From: Sphingobium cloacae
Lineage (GTDB): Bacteria; Pseudomonadota; Alphaproteobacteria; Sphingomonadales; Sphingomonadaceae
Length of the DNA stretch: 64,000 nt
NCBI RefSeq assembly: GCF_002355855.1
Contig: NZ_AP017655.1
Coordinates: 1,116,001-1,180,000, forward strand
Reading direction: 5' to 3'
This document shows, in pieces, positions 18,386 through 26,316 of the stretch. The notes under the pieces are model-generated. The model was not told the DNA's origin, did not search any database, and saw only the letters and a list, made by a program, of their open reading frames with translations. The position numbers and the translations under genes were made by a program. Each line of letters opens with the position of its first letter. Within the stretch, counting starts at the first letter, position 1.

Positions 18386-18691
18386 AGTCCCGGCCGTCCC
18401 ACGACCCTATGATGACAATATAGCGCAGGAACAGCGCGATTCATCGCCTCCGTCGAACGACCGGGCGACAAATCGTTTCGATACCGAACCGTCGATCATA
18501 CCATTTCCGTTCTAAAAGACTCCAGTCACGACCGATCTCATCATGATGAACGCGGTCTATACTATAGTATATTTGCGACGGACCGTGTCCATCGCAAGGA
18601 TTTTCTCAACCATTCGACCATAGAAAAGGAGACAAGTCCGGGGCTTTTCCAACCAATAATGCACCATCCATAAAAAGAACGGGGGTCGTTC
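18386..18691. other. intergenic region upstream of the GH16 gene
   Basis: These 306 bases hold no gene that I can support. They are less G+C-rich than the flanks and contain two perfect palindromes (described separately). The leader between the palindromes and the ATG is about 120 bp. GGGGGTCG close to the start could serve as a ribosome binding site. Confidence 0.6.
18538..18571. promoter_or_regulatory. pair of perfect palindromes, candidate operators
   Basis: TCATCATGATGA (18538-18549, 12 bp) and TATACTATAGTATA (18558-18571, 14 bp) are both fully self-complementary and 8 bp apart. They lie about 120-155 bp upstream of the GH16 gene. An A+T-rich 14-bp palindrome is rare by chance in this high-G+C sequence. 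Dimeric regulator binding is the natural reading, but no regulator is identified. Confidence 0.45.
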
Positions 18692-20098
18692 ATGATGAAG
18701 AAACTAAAAGGCGTCGGTCCGATAGGGGCCGGCGCGATGATCCTGCTTGCCCTCAGCGCGGCGGCGGCCGTTACCCGGATGGGGACATCCCTCCCCACCA
18801 CCAGGAACAGTATCACCATCGCCAGCGGCAGTAACAGGGCCGCGTCACAAGCCACCTATACTGCAAAGGCATCCATCAATAGCAGCGGCATCGGCGATGA
18901 CAGCCGAACCGAAGGCAGCTTCGCCGCCTTCGATTTCGCCAGCGGAACGCGATTGCCGGAAAAGGCGACCGTCTCGCTCGGCAACGCCACCTTCAAACCC
19001 GGCGTGAATGTCGCCTATGTCCCGCTCACGCTGGATCGGCCGACGCCCAACACCATCATCATCCGTCTCGTCACGGTGAACGGCTCGGGCGCCGGCGCGG
19101 CGAAATCCGGCACCCATTACCGCACGGTCGACACGGTGGCCATCTTCCGCCCCGGCGATCCACTGCGCCAGACCATCGCCGTCCCCATCGTCGCCGCGCA
19201 GGAAGGGCAACAATTCCTGCTCAAGATGCGCGAAACGCCCTGGGGCGGCCTGCAAGGCCAGTCGGCCGCCATCATCACCGCCGACGGCAACGCGGCGGCC
19301 ACGGCGATGGCCACCGGCATCTTCCGCGCCCCGCGCACCTTCGCCGCGACCGGCACGCTCCAGTTCACGCTGGAGAAGGAAACGCACAAACGGTCGGCCG
19401 AAGGCGGCTGGAACCGCTGGGCCACGTCGCTTTCCCATGGGCGCACCCAGATCGCGAACGAGGAAACCGGCCTCTATCTCGACTCGTCGGTGTTCCCCGG
19501 CGTGGAAGGCCCGGTCTACTGGAGCAACAAGGGCCTTGTCCTGCACAGCCAGAAACTGAAAACACCCATCTATCACGAAGGGCGCAGCTGGCATTATGGC
19601 GCGTCGGTCCTGGACGGCCGCCACTATCTGGCGACCCAGATCGGCTATGGCCAATATGAATGGGAAGCGAAGATGCCCGACCGGCGCGGCGCATGGCCCG
19701 CTTTCTGGCTGATCTCTACCAGCGGCTGGCCGCCGGAAATCGATGTCTACGAAGGCTTCGGCCAGCAAAGCTACTGGGATTTCGACCGCCATGTCGCCCA
19801 CACCATCCACGGCGGGGCGAACGTCGCCCGCACATTCCAGCGCGGCATGGTCATCCAGACCGACCAGGCCTATGGCTGGAGCGGATACAGCCAGGACTTC
19901 CACCGCTTCGCCATCGACATCCAGCGCGACTATATCACCTGGTTCATCGACGGGAAGGAAAGCTATCAGTCGGTCAATCCCTTCCGGGGTTTCCGCTGGT
20001 ATCCGATCATGGACGTGGCCGTGAAAACCGGCGGAGCCTATGACGACGGCAGCGGCGACATGATCATCCGCAGCCTGAATATCCACTCGGCCCCTTAA
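18692..20098 (+). CDS. exported GH16-family glycoside hydrolase with an N-terminal beta domain
   Basis: This 468-aa protein has a signal peptide or anchor (about residues 1-28) and a beta-rich domain at about 85-200 that resembles Calx-beta modules (VSLGNATFKPGVNVAYVPL, then a late DPLRQTIAVPI). A GH16 domain follows from about residue 220, with catalytic motif E349-I-D351-V-Y-E354. GH16 enzymes cut beta-1,3 or beta-1,3-1,4 glucans, galactans and similar polymers. A role in trimming the cell's own exopolysaccharide is possible, but the substrate is unknown. Confidence 0.85.
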   Translation: MMKKLKGVGPIGAGAMILLALSAAAAVTRMGTSLPTTRNSITIASGSNRAASQATYTAKASINSSGIGDDSRTEGSFAAFDFASGTRLPEKATVSLGNATFKPGVNVAYVPLTLDRPTPNTIIIRLVTVNGSGAGAAKSGTHYRTVDTVAIFRPGDPLRQTIAVPIVAAQEGQQFLLKMRETPWGGLQGQSAAIITADGNAAATAMATGIFRAPRTFAATGTLQFTLEKETHKRSAEGGWNRWATSLSHGRTQIANEETGLYLDSSVFPGVEGPVYWSNKGLVLHSQKLKTPIYHEGRSWHYGASVLDGRHYLATQIGYGQYEWEAKMPDRRGAWPAFWLISTSGWPPEIDVYEGFGQQSYWDFDRHVAHTIHGGANVARTFQRGMVIQTDQAYGWSGYSQDFHRFAIDIQRDYITWFIDGKESYQSVNPFRGFRWYPIMDVAVKTGGAYDDGSGDMIIRSLNIHSAP

Positions 20099-20099
20099 T

Positions 20100-20121
20100 G
20101 GGGAAGGCCTGCTCCTTCCCC
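20100..20121. terminator. hairpin between convergent GH16 and gspO genes
   Basis: A perfect 8-bp stem GGGGAAGG/CCTTCCCC with a 6-nt loop begins just after the GH16 stop. It lacks a T tract. Its position between convergent genes suggests a shared transcript end. Confidence 0.5.
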
Positions 20122-20174
20122 GCATGACGTGGGGGAGGAGCGCCCCTTGCATCCTCGCCGTTCAGCAGCACAAC

Positions 20175-20927
20175 CTACCCCGACAACAAAGCCGACAACC
20201 ACCATCCCGGCACCGCCGCAACGGCCAGGGCCGTCCCCAACGGCACCCGCGTCGCGCGCTCCACCCGCTTCCCAAGCGCCGCCGCCACGCCCACCGCGAG
20301 CAACCCGGTCCCGGCCGCCAGCAACAGCACAAAGGGCAAGGCCTGCCACCCGAACCACGCGCCCAGCGCGCCCAGCAGCTTGGCGTCGCCCAGCCCCAGC
20401 CCCTCGCGTCCCCGCGCCCACCGATAGGTCCACGCCACCGCCAGCAGCCCCGCATAGCCCGCCGCCGCGCCGATCGCCCGATCCGCCAGAACGGCGTCCG
20501 TCACCCACGAGCCGACGGTGAGCCCCAAAAAGGTCAGCGGCAAGGTCAGCGCATCGGGCAACCAGAAATGCCGCCAGTCCAGCACCGCCAGCGTCAACAG
20601 CCACCACCCCAGCAGCGCCCAGCCCAGCCCGGCGACATCCGGCGCGAGCCCGACCGCCAATGCCCCGATGACGGCGCAGGCGGCCTCCACCCGGCCATGC
20701 AGCGGATCGATCCGCGCGCCGCACGTCCGGCACCGTCCCCGCTGCGCCATGGCGCTCAGCAACGGCACCAGATCGCCCGCGCCCAGCGTCCGCCCGCATC
20801 CGTCGCAGGCCGACCGCCCCCGCATGACGCCCCGTCCCTGCGGCCATCGCAGGATCAGCGTCGCAAGGAAACTCCCCGCAATCGCCCCGGCCACGCCGCC
20901 GAGCATCGCGCCAAGCGGTTCGATCAC
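20175..20927 (-). CDS. gspO: type II secretion prepilin peptidase/N-methylase GspO
   Basis: This 250-aa A24 aspartic peptidase of the inner membrane cleaves prepseudopilins (GspG-K) after glycine and N-methylates the new end. The N-terminal cytoplasmic domain has the zinc pairs CDGCG and CRTCG. The catalytic aspartates sit in VLDWRHFWLPD and GLGLGDAKL. It starts with GTG at 20927, overlapping the gspN stop (GTGA). It is the last gene of the gsp operon. Confidence 0.95.
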   Translation of the reverse strand: MIEPLGAMLGGVAGAIAGSFLATLILRWPQGRGVMRGRSACDGCGRTLGAGDLVPLLSAMAQRGRCRTCGARIDPLHGRVEAACAVIGALAVGLAPDVAGLGWALLGWWLLTLAVLDWRHFWLPDALTLPLTFLGLTVGSWVTDAVLADRAIGAAAGYAGLLAVAWTYRWARGREGLGLGDAKLLGALGAWFGWQALPFVLLLAAGTGLLAVGVAAALGKRVERATRVPLGTALAVAAVPGWWLSALLSG

Positions 20928-21646
20928 AACGTTCCTTCAACCTTCAGCACCCGGGCGCCGCCCGCCTCGGCAAAACCGGCCCCGGCCAGGGTCGCCGCCA
21001 GCGTGGGATCGGCCGTCTCCACCCGCATCTCCGCGACATAGCGGCCCGACCGCCATATCCTGAGGTCGATCTTCTCCATGCCCGACTGGCTCACCAGCGG
21101 CAGCAGCAGCGCCTCGCCGTCGCAGCGCGCTTCGCCCGACAGGCCCTGCGCCAGATTGAGTCCCGGCATCTGCGCCGCCATATGCGCGCGCACCCGTCCC
21201 TCGGCATGGCCGCAAAGCGTGCCGGCAAAGGTGGCGCTCACATCCTCCAGCACGAAATTGCCCACCGGCAGCGGGGCAAAGGCGCGGCCCAGCGGAACCG
21301 AACCGCTCAGGTCGTCCACGCCGATCCTCCCGAACCCCGCCGTCACCGCGCCCTCGATGTCGTCGGGCCCGCCGGCTTTCCGCCACAGGTCGAAACGCGC
21401 CCGCCCCACCAGCAGCGGCACCGGCGAAAGCGCCGCATGAACCGATCCCAGCGACACGTCGCCCAGCATCAATCTGTCGATCCGACCGCTCCACACCGTG
21501 CCGCGCACGTCGCGCGCGGCCATTCCGAACCGCTCCAGCCCCGCCATGCCCAGCGCCATGCGCAACGGCAGGAACAGCAGCAGGCCCACCGCGAAGGTCA
21601 GGATCAGCGCGATGCGCGTTCGGCGTGACAGGGACAGCCCCTTCAT
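20924..21646 (-). CDS. gspN: type II secretion protein GspN
   Basis: This 240-aa inner-membrane protein has one N-terminal helix (about residues 11-30) and a periplasmic domain. The pattern GTVWSGRIDRLMLGDVSLG is typical of GspN. It is placed between gspM and gspO with 4-bp overlaps on both sides. GspN is missing from many type II systems and its exact role is not settled. The start at 21646 precedes the membrane helix and overlaps gspM; upstream in-frame sequence belongs to gspM. Confidence 0.85.
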   Translation of the reverse strand: MKGLSLSRRTRIALILTFAVGLLLFLPLRMALGMAGLERFGMAARDVRGTVWSGRIDRLMLGDVSLGSVHAALSPVPLLVGRARFDLWRKAGGPDDIEGAVTAGFGRIGVDDLSGSVPLGRAFAPLPVGNFVLEDVSATFAGTLCGHAEGRVRAHMAAQMPGLNLAQGLSGEARCDGEALLLPLVSQSGMEKIDLRIWRSGRYVAEMRVETADPTLAATLAGAGFAEAGGARVLKVEGTL

Positions 21647-22131
21647 TGCGCCGCTCCCCGCACCAGCACAGCCTGCACCGACACGCTGCCCGCCGTCGGC
21701 GAAGGCCGCGCGCTCATCGTCTCCACCCGGACGCCCTGCGCCTCCAGCCCCGCAAGCCATGTCATCAGCGCGATGGGCCGAACGGCGGCGATGGCGATGT
21801 CCATCCGGTCCGCGCCCTGCCCCTGCGCCCTTTCCAGCGTCAGCCCCGCCTCGCCCGCGCTCTGCCCGACGAACTGGTCCAGCGGCGCGCCCCGCGAAGT
21901 CGCGGCAGGCCCGCGCGGCAGGGATTTCATCAGCTTCACCTTGGCGCGGATCGCCGCGTTGCGGTCCGTCGCCGCGCCCAGCGCCTCATGCGCCGACCGC
22001 TGCGCCGCGCCCAGCGGCCGCACGATCCCCAGCCACAGCACGACCACTGCCAGCAGCGCGAACATGACGCCCAGCATCCATTGCTCGCGCGGCGACCGTT
22101 CGCCCCACATCGTCTTCCACCGTTCCATCAT
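21643..22131 (-). CDS. gspM: type II secretion protein GspM
   Basis: This 162-aa bitopic inner-membrane protein of the assembly platform binds GspL. It has a short cytoplasmic N-terminus (MMERWKTMWGERSPREQW), a helix at about 20-40, and a small periplasmic ferredoxin-like domain ending QAVLVRGAAQ. It overlaps gspL by 4 bp. The start could be either of two adjacent ATG codons (22131 or 22128). Confidence 0.88.
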   Translation of the reverse strand: MMERWKTMWGERSPREQWMLGVMFALLAVVVLWLGIVRPLGAAQRSAHEALGAATDRNAAIRAKVKLMKSLPRGPAATSRGAPLDQFVGQSAGEAGLTLERAQGQGADRMDIAIAAVRPIALMTWLAGLEAQGVRVETMSARPSPTAGSVSVQAVLVRGAAQ

Positions 22132-23246
22132 GACCGCACCGTGATGTCCGCCAGCGTCCGTCCGCCCGGATCCTGCGAAGGCGTCGCCGTGATCGTGAAG
22201 CCCGCCGCCTGCAATGCCAGCAACACGCTGTTGATGTCGTCCGCCTTCGCCGCCGCCAGCGTGGCGCGGATCATCCCGTCCGCATCGCGCGACAAGGCGG
22301 TGATCGACACGCCCGGCGCGTCCTGCATGGCGCTCATCAAGGCGCTGACCGGCGCGGTGAAGGCATAGCCCCCCGCCCCCCGCGCCGCCAGTTGCCGGTC
22401 CATCTCGCTCTCCGCCGCCGCCGCATCGGCCGCGCCCGGCACGACTTCCCGCGCCAGCGCCAGGCTCTCCGCATCCAACCGGCTGGCGGCACCATATTCC
22501 TTCACTACCCCGATCACCGCGATCAACAGGCTCGCCAGCAGCACCAGCCCGCTCCACAAGGCGATCCGTCCCAGCGCCTGCCTGTCCCACTCCCGCCGCG
22601 CCCGCTTCGCGAAATCGCCCTGCCGCAGGTTGAGCGGCGGGCGTTCCAGCGCCGCGATGGCCAGCGTCTCCACCTGCGCCGGGCCGACATCGCGCACCCG
22701 CGCCTCGCCGACGATTTCCGGCAGCGCCATATCCTCGCCGAACGCCACGTCCCGCCCGCGCCACACCGCCGCGCCGCCGACGATGCCCCGCGCGAAACCC
22801 TCCTCCGGCTCCGGCAACAGCAAGGGCGCAGGCACGATCAAATCCGGGTCCAGCCCATGATGCTGCGCCCATAGCAGCCAATGCTGCACATCGCTCCGCG
22901 CTGCCAGCGCGACCAGATGGGGCCGCGCCGGATCGTTATTCCCGTCCGCCACCGCGAACAACTGATCCGCCGGCGCGATCCCGCCCGCCAGCGCTTCCAG
23001 CCGCGCCGCCGCCTGCCCCTGGCGCGGAGCCAGATCGGGATGCGACGCCCAATGCAGCGTCACCAGCGGCGCGGGCGGCACCAGCATCACCGCCATGCCG
23101 GACGGCAGCTCCGCCAGCCCGCAAGCCGCCAGCCAGTTCGCCCCCGCGCCCCGCTGTGCGACCGCGCCGTCCGCCACGTGCATCCACAGCGGCTCCGCGC
23201 CCGCGCCATCGGGCAGCGCGACGATCAGCGCGTCCTTCCCGCTCAT
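22128..23246 (-). CDS. gspL: type II secretion protein GspL
   Basis: This 372-aa protein links the ATPase GspE to the inner-membrane platform. It has an actin-like cytoplasmic domain (about residues 1-225), a single membrane helix near 245-265, and a periplasmic C-terminal domain ending GGRTLADITVRS. The start at 23246 overlaps the gspK stop (ATGA). Upstream frame is shadow. Confidence 0.88.
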   Translation of the reverse strand: MSGKDALIVALPDGAGAEPLWMHVADGAVAQRGAGANWLAACGLAELPSGMAVMLVPPAPLVTLHWASHPDLAPRQGQAAARLEALAGGIAPADQLFAVADGNNDPARPHLVALAARSDVQHWLLWAQHHGLDPDLIVPAPLLLPEPEEGFARGIVGGAAVWRGRDVAFGEDMALPEIVGEARVRDVGPAQVETLAIAALERPPLNLRQGDFAKRARREWDRQALGRIALWSGLVLLASLLIAVIGVVKEYGAASRLDAESLALAREVVPGAADAAAAESEMDRQLAARGAGGYAFTAPVSALMSAMQDAPGVSITALSRDADGMIRATLAAAKADDINSVLLALQAAGFTITATPSQDPGGRTLADITVRS

Positions 23247-24232
23247 GCGCCGCTGCCCCAGCTGCGCCGCACCAGCGTGGCCGGGCTTTGCCGGGCATCG
23301 ATCAGCCCCCGTTCCACCACCTGCGTTCCCCCGACATTCACCGCCACTTCCACCCCGAAAAATCCCGTCGTCACCTTGACCTGCCGGGCCGCCTCCTCCA
23401 GCGGATTGATGCCCAGATTCGATGGCCCCGCCCAGAACTGCACCACGCTGCCGTAGCCTTGCTCGGGCCGCTGCGCCAGCATTTGCCGCGCCTGCGCCAC
23501 GCTCATCTGCCCCTGGAGCAGCATGACCAGCAGCGGCGCCTGATCGGGCAGCAGCGTGTTCACGTTGATCGGCGACAGGTCCGCCGTCGGCAGCGCGCAC
23601 ACCCATGGCCGCGCCAGATCGTAGATGGCGGGCGTCACCCCGTTCACCGCCCGCAATTCGCTGGCGTCCACCATGAAGCGGTTGGCGGTGCGATAGGGCC
23701 GCTCCGCCCGCGCATAGACCTCGTCCTCCGCCCCGCCCGGCTGCGGCGCGCTGTCGCTGTCGACCCAGTCCGCCAGCGAAGCCGCCGCCACCTGCGCCTG
23801 CCGCGCATCCACGCCCAGCGCCTGCAACAGCGCCTGAAACTGCGTCACGCCGATGGGCCGCACCTTGAGGTTCGCCTCATTCTCCCCTTCGACCACGCTG
23901 TTGAGGTTGAAGCAATTCCCCCCATCGCTCACCCGCGCCGTAGCAATGCCGCCCGGCACCGGAATGTCGCGCGGCGCGCCCATCCAGCCGCCCGCCAGCG
24001 TCGTCCTGCCCGGATTGGCCGCGACCAGATCGCCAATCTTGAGCCGCGCGATCTCCATGCCCGCATCGGCAAAGGCCCGCGCCTGATCGACCGCGCCGCC
24101 ATTGCCCGTCATCCGCGTCGCCAGCGCCAGCCGCTCCAGCGCCGTGGAGGCCACCACCGCCATCACCGCCACCAGCAGCAGCACCGTCAGCAACGCCGCG
24201 CCGCGCTCGCCCTCTTTGCGGGGATCAGCCAA
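23243..24232 (-). CDS. gspK: minor pseudopilin GspK
   Basis: This 329-aa tip pseudopilin has the leader MADPRKEGERG and then AALLTVLLLVAVMAVVAS. The residue at mature +1 is Ala rather than Phe, and there is no Glu at +5, as is normal for GspK. A large alpha domain is inserted between pilin-fold parts. The start appears to be TTG at 24232, overlapping gspJ by 8 bp; I see no better ATG. It caps the pseudopilus tip with GspI and GspJ. Confidence 0.92.
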   Translation of the reverse strand: MADPRKEGERGAALLTVLLLVAVMAVVASTALERLALATRMTGNGGAVDQARAFADAGMEIARLKIGDLVAANPGRTTLAGGWMGAPRDIPVPGGIATARVSDGGNCFNLNSVVEGENEANLKVRPIGVTQFQALLQALGVDARQAQVAAASLADWVDSDSAPQPGGAEDEVYARAERPYRTANRFMVDASELRAVNGVTPAIYDLARPWVCALPTADLSPINVNTLLPDQAPLLVMLLQGQMSVAQARQMLAQRPEQGYGSVVQFWAGPSNLGINPLEEAARQVKVTTGFFGVEVAVNVGGTQVVERGLIDARQSPATLVRRSWGSGA

Positions 24233-24881
24233 AGTCGCCCTCCCCCTGCACCGCCTGCTTCTCCGCCGGGCCCGGCCCGACCAGGAAACGCAGCGTCACC
24301 CCCGGCTCGCCCGCGCGAGTCACCGTCATCTCCACGGCGCGCGGCATCAGGTCCGGCTGCGTCGGCGTCCATTCGTCGCGCCACTCGCCCTGCGCATCCC
24401 GGAACCGCAAGGCCACATCCTCGACCTGATCGAGCAGCGCCGCCGGTTCATCCCCCGCCGCGCCATCGACCTGCGCGTAGGTCCGCCGCTCCAGCCGCCC
24501 CTGCCGCACCCAATATTCGACCTTCTGCAAGGAAGGCCGCGGCAGATTGCCCAGATTGTCCCAGCCGCCGCGCACGAATTGCAGGACCGGCACCCCCTCG
24601 CCTTCCCGATGCGACCAGAAGGCGGGCGCGAGCGTCCCCGTCTCCGTGCGGCTGATGCGCGGCACCGCCTGCCCCAGATCGGCCGCCAGAGCGCCGCCCG
24701 CCCGCTGCACCGCCGCCAGATCGTCGAGCCGCGCCTTGACCTGCGCCTGCGCCGACACGCTATTGCCCAGCAACAACACGCCCGCGCTCGCCAGCATCGC
24801 GAAGATCATCAGCGCGACCAGCAATTCGATCAGCGTGAAGCCCCGCTCCCCGCCTCCATCAGGGTGAAGGGACTTCATCAC
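24225..24881 (-). CDS. gspJ: minor pseudopilin GspJ
   Basis: This 218-aa prepilin-like protein has the leader MMKSLHPDGGGERG followed by the methylation motif FTLIELLVALMIFAML, with Glu at +5. The beta-rich C-terminal domain follows. It forms the pseudopilus tip complex with GspI and GspK. It overlaps gspI by 4 bp and gspK by 8 bp. Confidence 0.95.
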   Translation of the reverse strand: MMKSLHPDGGGERGFTLIELLVALMIFAMLASAGVLLLGNSVSAQAQVKARLDDLAAVQRAGGALAADLGQAVPRISRTETGTLAPAFWSHREGEGVPVLQFVRGGWDNLGNLPRPSLQKVEYWVRQGRLERRTYAQVDGAAGDEPAALLDQVEDVALRFRDAQGEWRDEWTPTQPDLMPRAVEMTVTRAGEPGVTLRFLVGPGPAEKQAVQGEGDFG

Positions 24882-25258
24882 CCCACCACCCGCACGAAAC
24901 TCAGCGCCGCCGGGGAAGCGCCCGCCTGCCCCTCCACGGTCACATCCACCTGCAACAACCGCTTGTCGTCCGTCGCCTTCACCACCCGCTTCCAGCGCCA
25001 GCGCCGCCCGCCATTCTCGACCTCGCCCTCCTCCTCGCCGACCGAAGGGGGCGCGGGATCGGTCTGCGCCTCGACCATCAGGTTGCGCGCCACGATCTGC
25101 CCCAGCGCCTTGCTGTCGAGGTCCGCCGCCGTCCGCAGCGTCACTCCCTGCAAGCGCACCAGCGCCAGCGCCGCCAGGCTGAACACCGCCAGCGCCACCA
25201 GCATCTCCAGCAGCGTGAAGCCCTGTTCTCCATTTCGAACGGACGGCCGTCTACTCAC
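24878..25258 (-). CDS. gspI: minor pseudopilin GspI
   Basis: This 126-aa pseudopilin has the leader MSRRPSVRNGEQG and then FTLLEMLVALAVFSLAALAL, with Glu at +5. The start is GTG at 25258, overlapping the gspH stop by 8 bp. GspI nucleates the tip trimer. Length is typical. Confidence 0.93.
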   Translation of the reverse strand: MSRRPSVRNGEQGFTLLEMLVALAVFSLAALALVRLQGVTLRTAADLDSKALGQIVARNLMVEAQTDPAPPSVGEEEGEVENGGRRWRWKRVVKATDDKRLLQVDVTVEGQAGASPAALSFVRVVG

Positions 25259-25739
25259 CGACCATGACCTTCCCGGCCATATCGACCGTCACCGAAACCC
25301 GTTCGCCCTCCCGCGCCAGGGTCACCTTCAGCGGATCGGTGGGCAGGCCCGTCCCGTCAAAGCCGATCTGCTTCACGCCGTCCTTGCCGACCAGCGCCCG
25401 CGTGCCCGCCTTCCAGTTGGCGGTGACGAAGGGCCTGTCCTCCATCGCCACCCATTGCGCCCCCTCCCGGCGCTGGAAGCCATAGCCCGAAGCCGACACC
25501 CACACGCCCATCGGGTGCGATGTCACGACCGCTTCGTCGCGCGCGGCGGCCACGCGCGCGGCAAAGCGGTCGGCATCCTCGATCACCCGCCCACGCGGGT
25601 CCGGCATCGCCAGCACGACCGCCGCCGAAACGAAACCGATGATCGTCAGCACCACCATCAACTCAACAAGGGTAAAGCCATCCTGCCGCACAGGACGGAC
25701 CAGCGCACCTTCAAAGCGCGCTGGAATAAATATCGGCAT
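25251..25739 (-). CDS. gspH: minor pseudopilin GspH
   Basis: This pseudopilin of about 162 aa has a long leader of about 21 residues ending RQDG and then FTLVELMVVLTIIGFVS. The C-terminal domain has a GspH-like YGFQRREG strand. Two starts are possible. ATG 25739 has GGAG 9 nt upstream; ATG 25745 has it only 3 nt away, so 25739 is preferred. Either start overlaps the end of gspG by about 30 bp, which is unusual beside the 4-8 bp overlaps of the rest of the operon. Confidence 0.88.
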   Translation of the reverse strand: MPIFIPARFEGALVRPVRQDGFTLVELMVVLTIIGFVSAAVVLAMPDPRGRVIEDADRFAARVAAARDEAVVTSHPMGVWVSASGYGFQRREGAQWVAMEDRPFVTANWKAGTRALVGKDGVKQIGFDGTGLPTDPLKVTLAREGERVSVTVDMAGKVMVGE

Positions 25740-26307
25740 TCTCATGATCTCCGCCCGGCTGCCCGTCCGCGCCCAGCGACACGATGTCGAACGCGCCCTT
25801 CCGGCCCGGCACGGTATAGCTATAGGGCCGCCCCCAGGGATCGTTGGGCAGCTTCTTGATATAGCCCCCGCGCCGGTAACGCTGCGGCTGAGCCAGCGAA
25901 GCGGGCGGCGCCAGCAGCGCCTGCAACCCGTCCGTCGCTGAGGGATAGGTGAGGTTGTCGAGCCGATACTGCTCCAGCGCCTGCTCGATAGTGGCGACAT
26001 CCGCCTTCGCCTTCTCGACCCGCGCCGTGTCGGTCGCCGGGATGACGTTGATCGCCACGATCGTCGCCAGCAGGCCGATGATGACGATCACGACCATCAG
26101 TTCGACCAACGTGAAGCCGTGTTCGGCGGAACGTCGCAAAGAAGTGAAGCCGTGTTCGGCGGAACGTCGCAAAGAAGTGGAGCCGTGTTCGGCGGAACGC
26201 CCCGAAGAAACGAAGCCGTGTTCGGCGGAGTGCCTCAAGGAGGTGAAGCCGCGTGCGTTGGCACTCGAACACGGCTGGTTGTCAGGATGGCGGAACAGTT
26301 TGAACAT
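25711..26307 (-). CDS. gspG: major pseudopilin GspG with a repeat-expanded leader
   Basis: The mature part is a standard GspG: FTLVELMVVIVIIGLLATIVAINV, the motif PNDPWGRPY, and a calcium-loop-like C-terminus (GADGQPGGDHENADI). The leader is abnormal. It runs about 64 residues instead of the usual 6-20 and contains an 11-residue unit repeated four times, each including SAEHG. Only the last G/F junction is followed by Glu at +5, so cleavage is expected there. The ATG at 26307 has GGAG 5 nt upstream; a GTG two codons earlier is possible. It lies 9 bp after gspF. Confidence 0.93.
   Translation of the reverse strand: MFKLFRHPDNQPCSSANARGFTSLRHSAEHGFVSSGRSAEHGSTSLRRSAEHGFTSLRRSAEHGFTLVELMVVIVIIGLLATIVAINVIPATDTARVEKAKADVATIEQALEQYRLDNLTYPSATDGLQALLAPPASLAQPQRYRRGGYIKKLPNDPWGRPYSYTVPGRKGAFDIVSLGADGQPGGDHENADIYSSAL
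26111..26242. repeat. four tandem 33-bp repeats inside the gspG leader
   Basis: Units lie at 26111-26143, 26144-26176, 26177-26209 and 26210-26242. The first two are identical on reading, and the third and fourth carry several substitutions. A more decayed copy may follow from 26243. Units are contiguous with no spacers. Being 33 bp, they keep the reading frame and add 11 residues per copy to the GspG leader. Confidence 0.95.
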
Positions 26308-26316
26308 ATGCACTCC

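Noticed and set aside
18558..18571. The 14-bp palindrome as an insertion-sequence end
   Set aside because: There is no transposase gene, no second terminal repeat and no target duplication nearby.
26111..26242. Repeats read as a CRISPR array
   Set aside because: The units are contiguous with no spacers, keep the gspG reading frame, and have no cas genes nearby.
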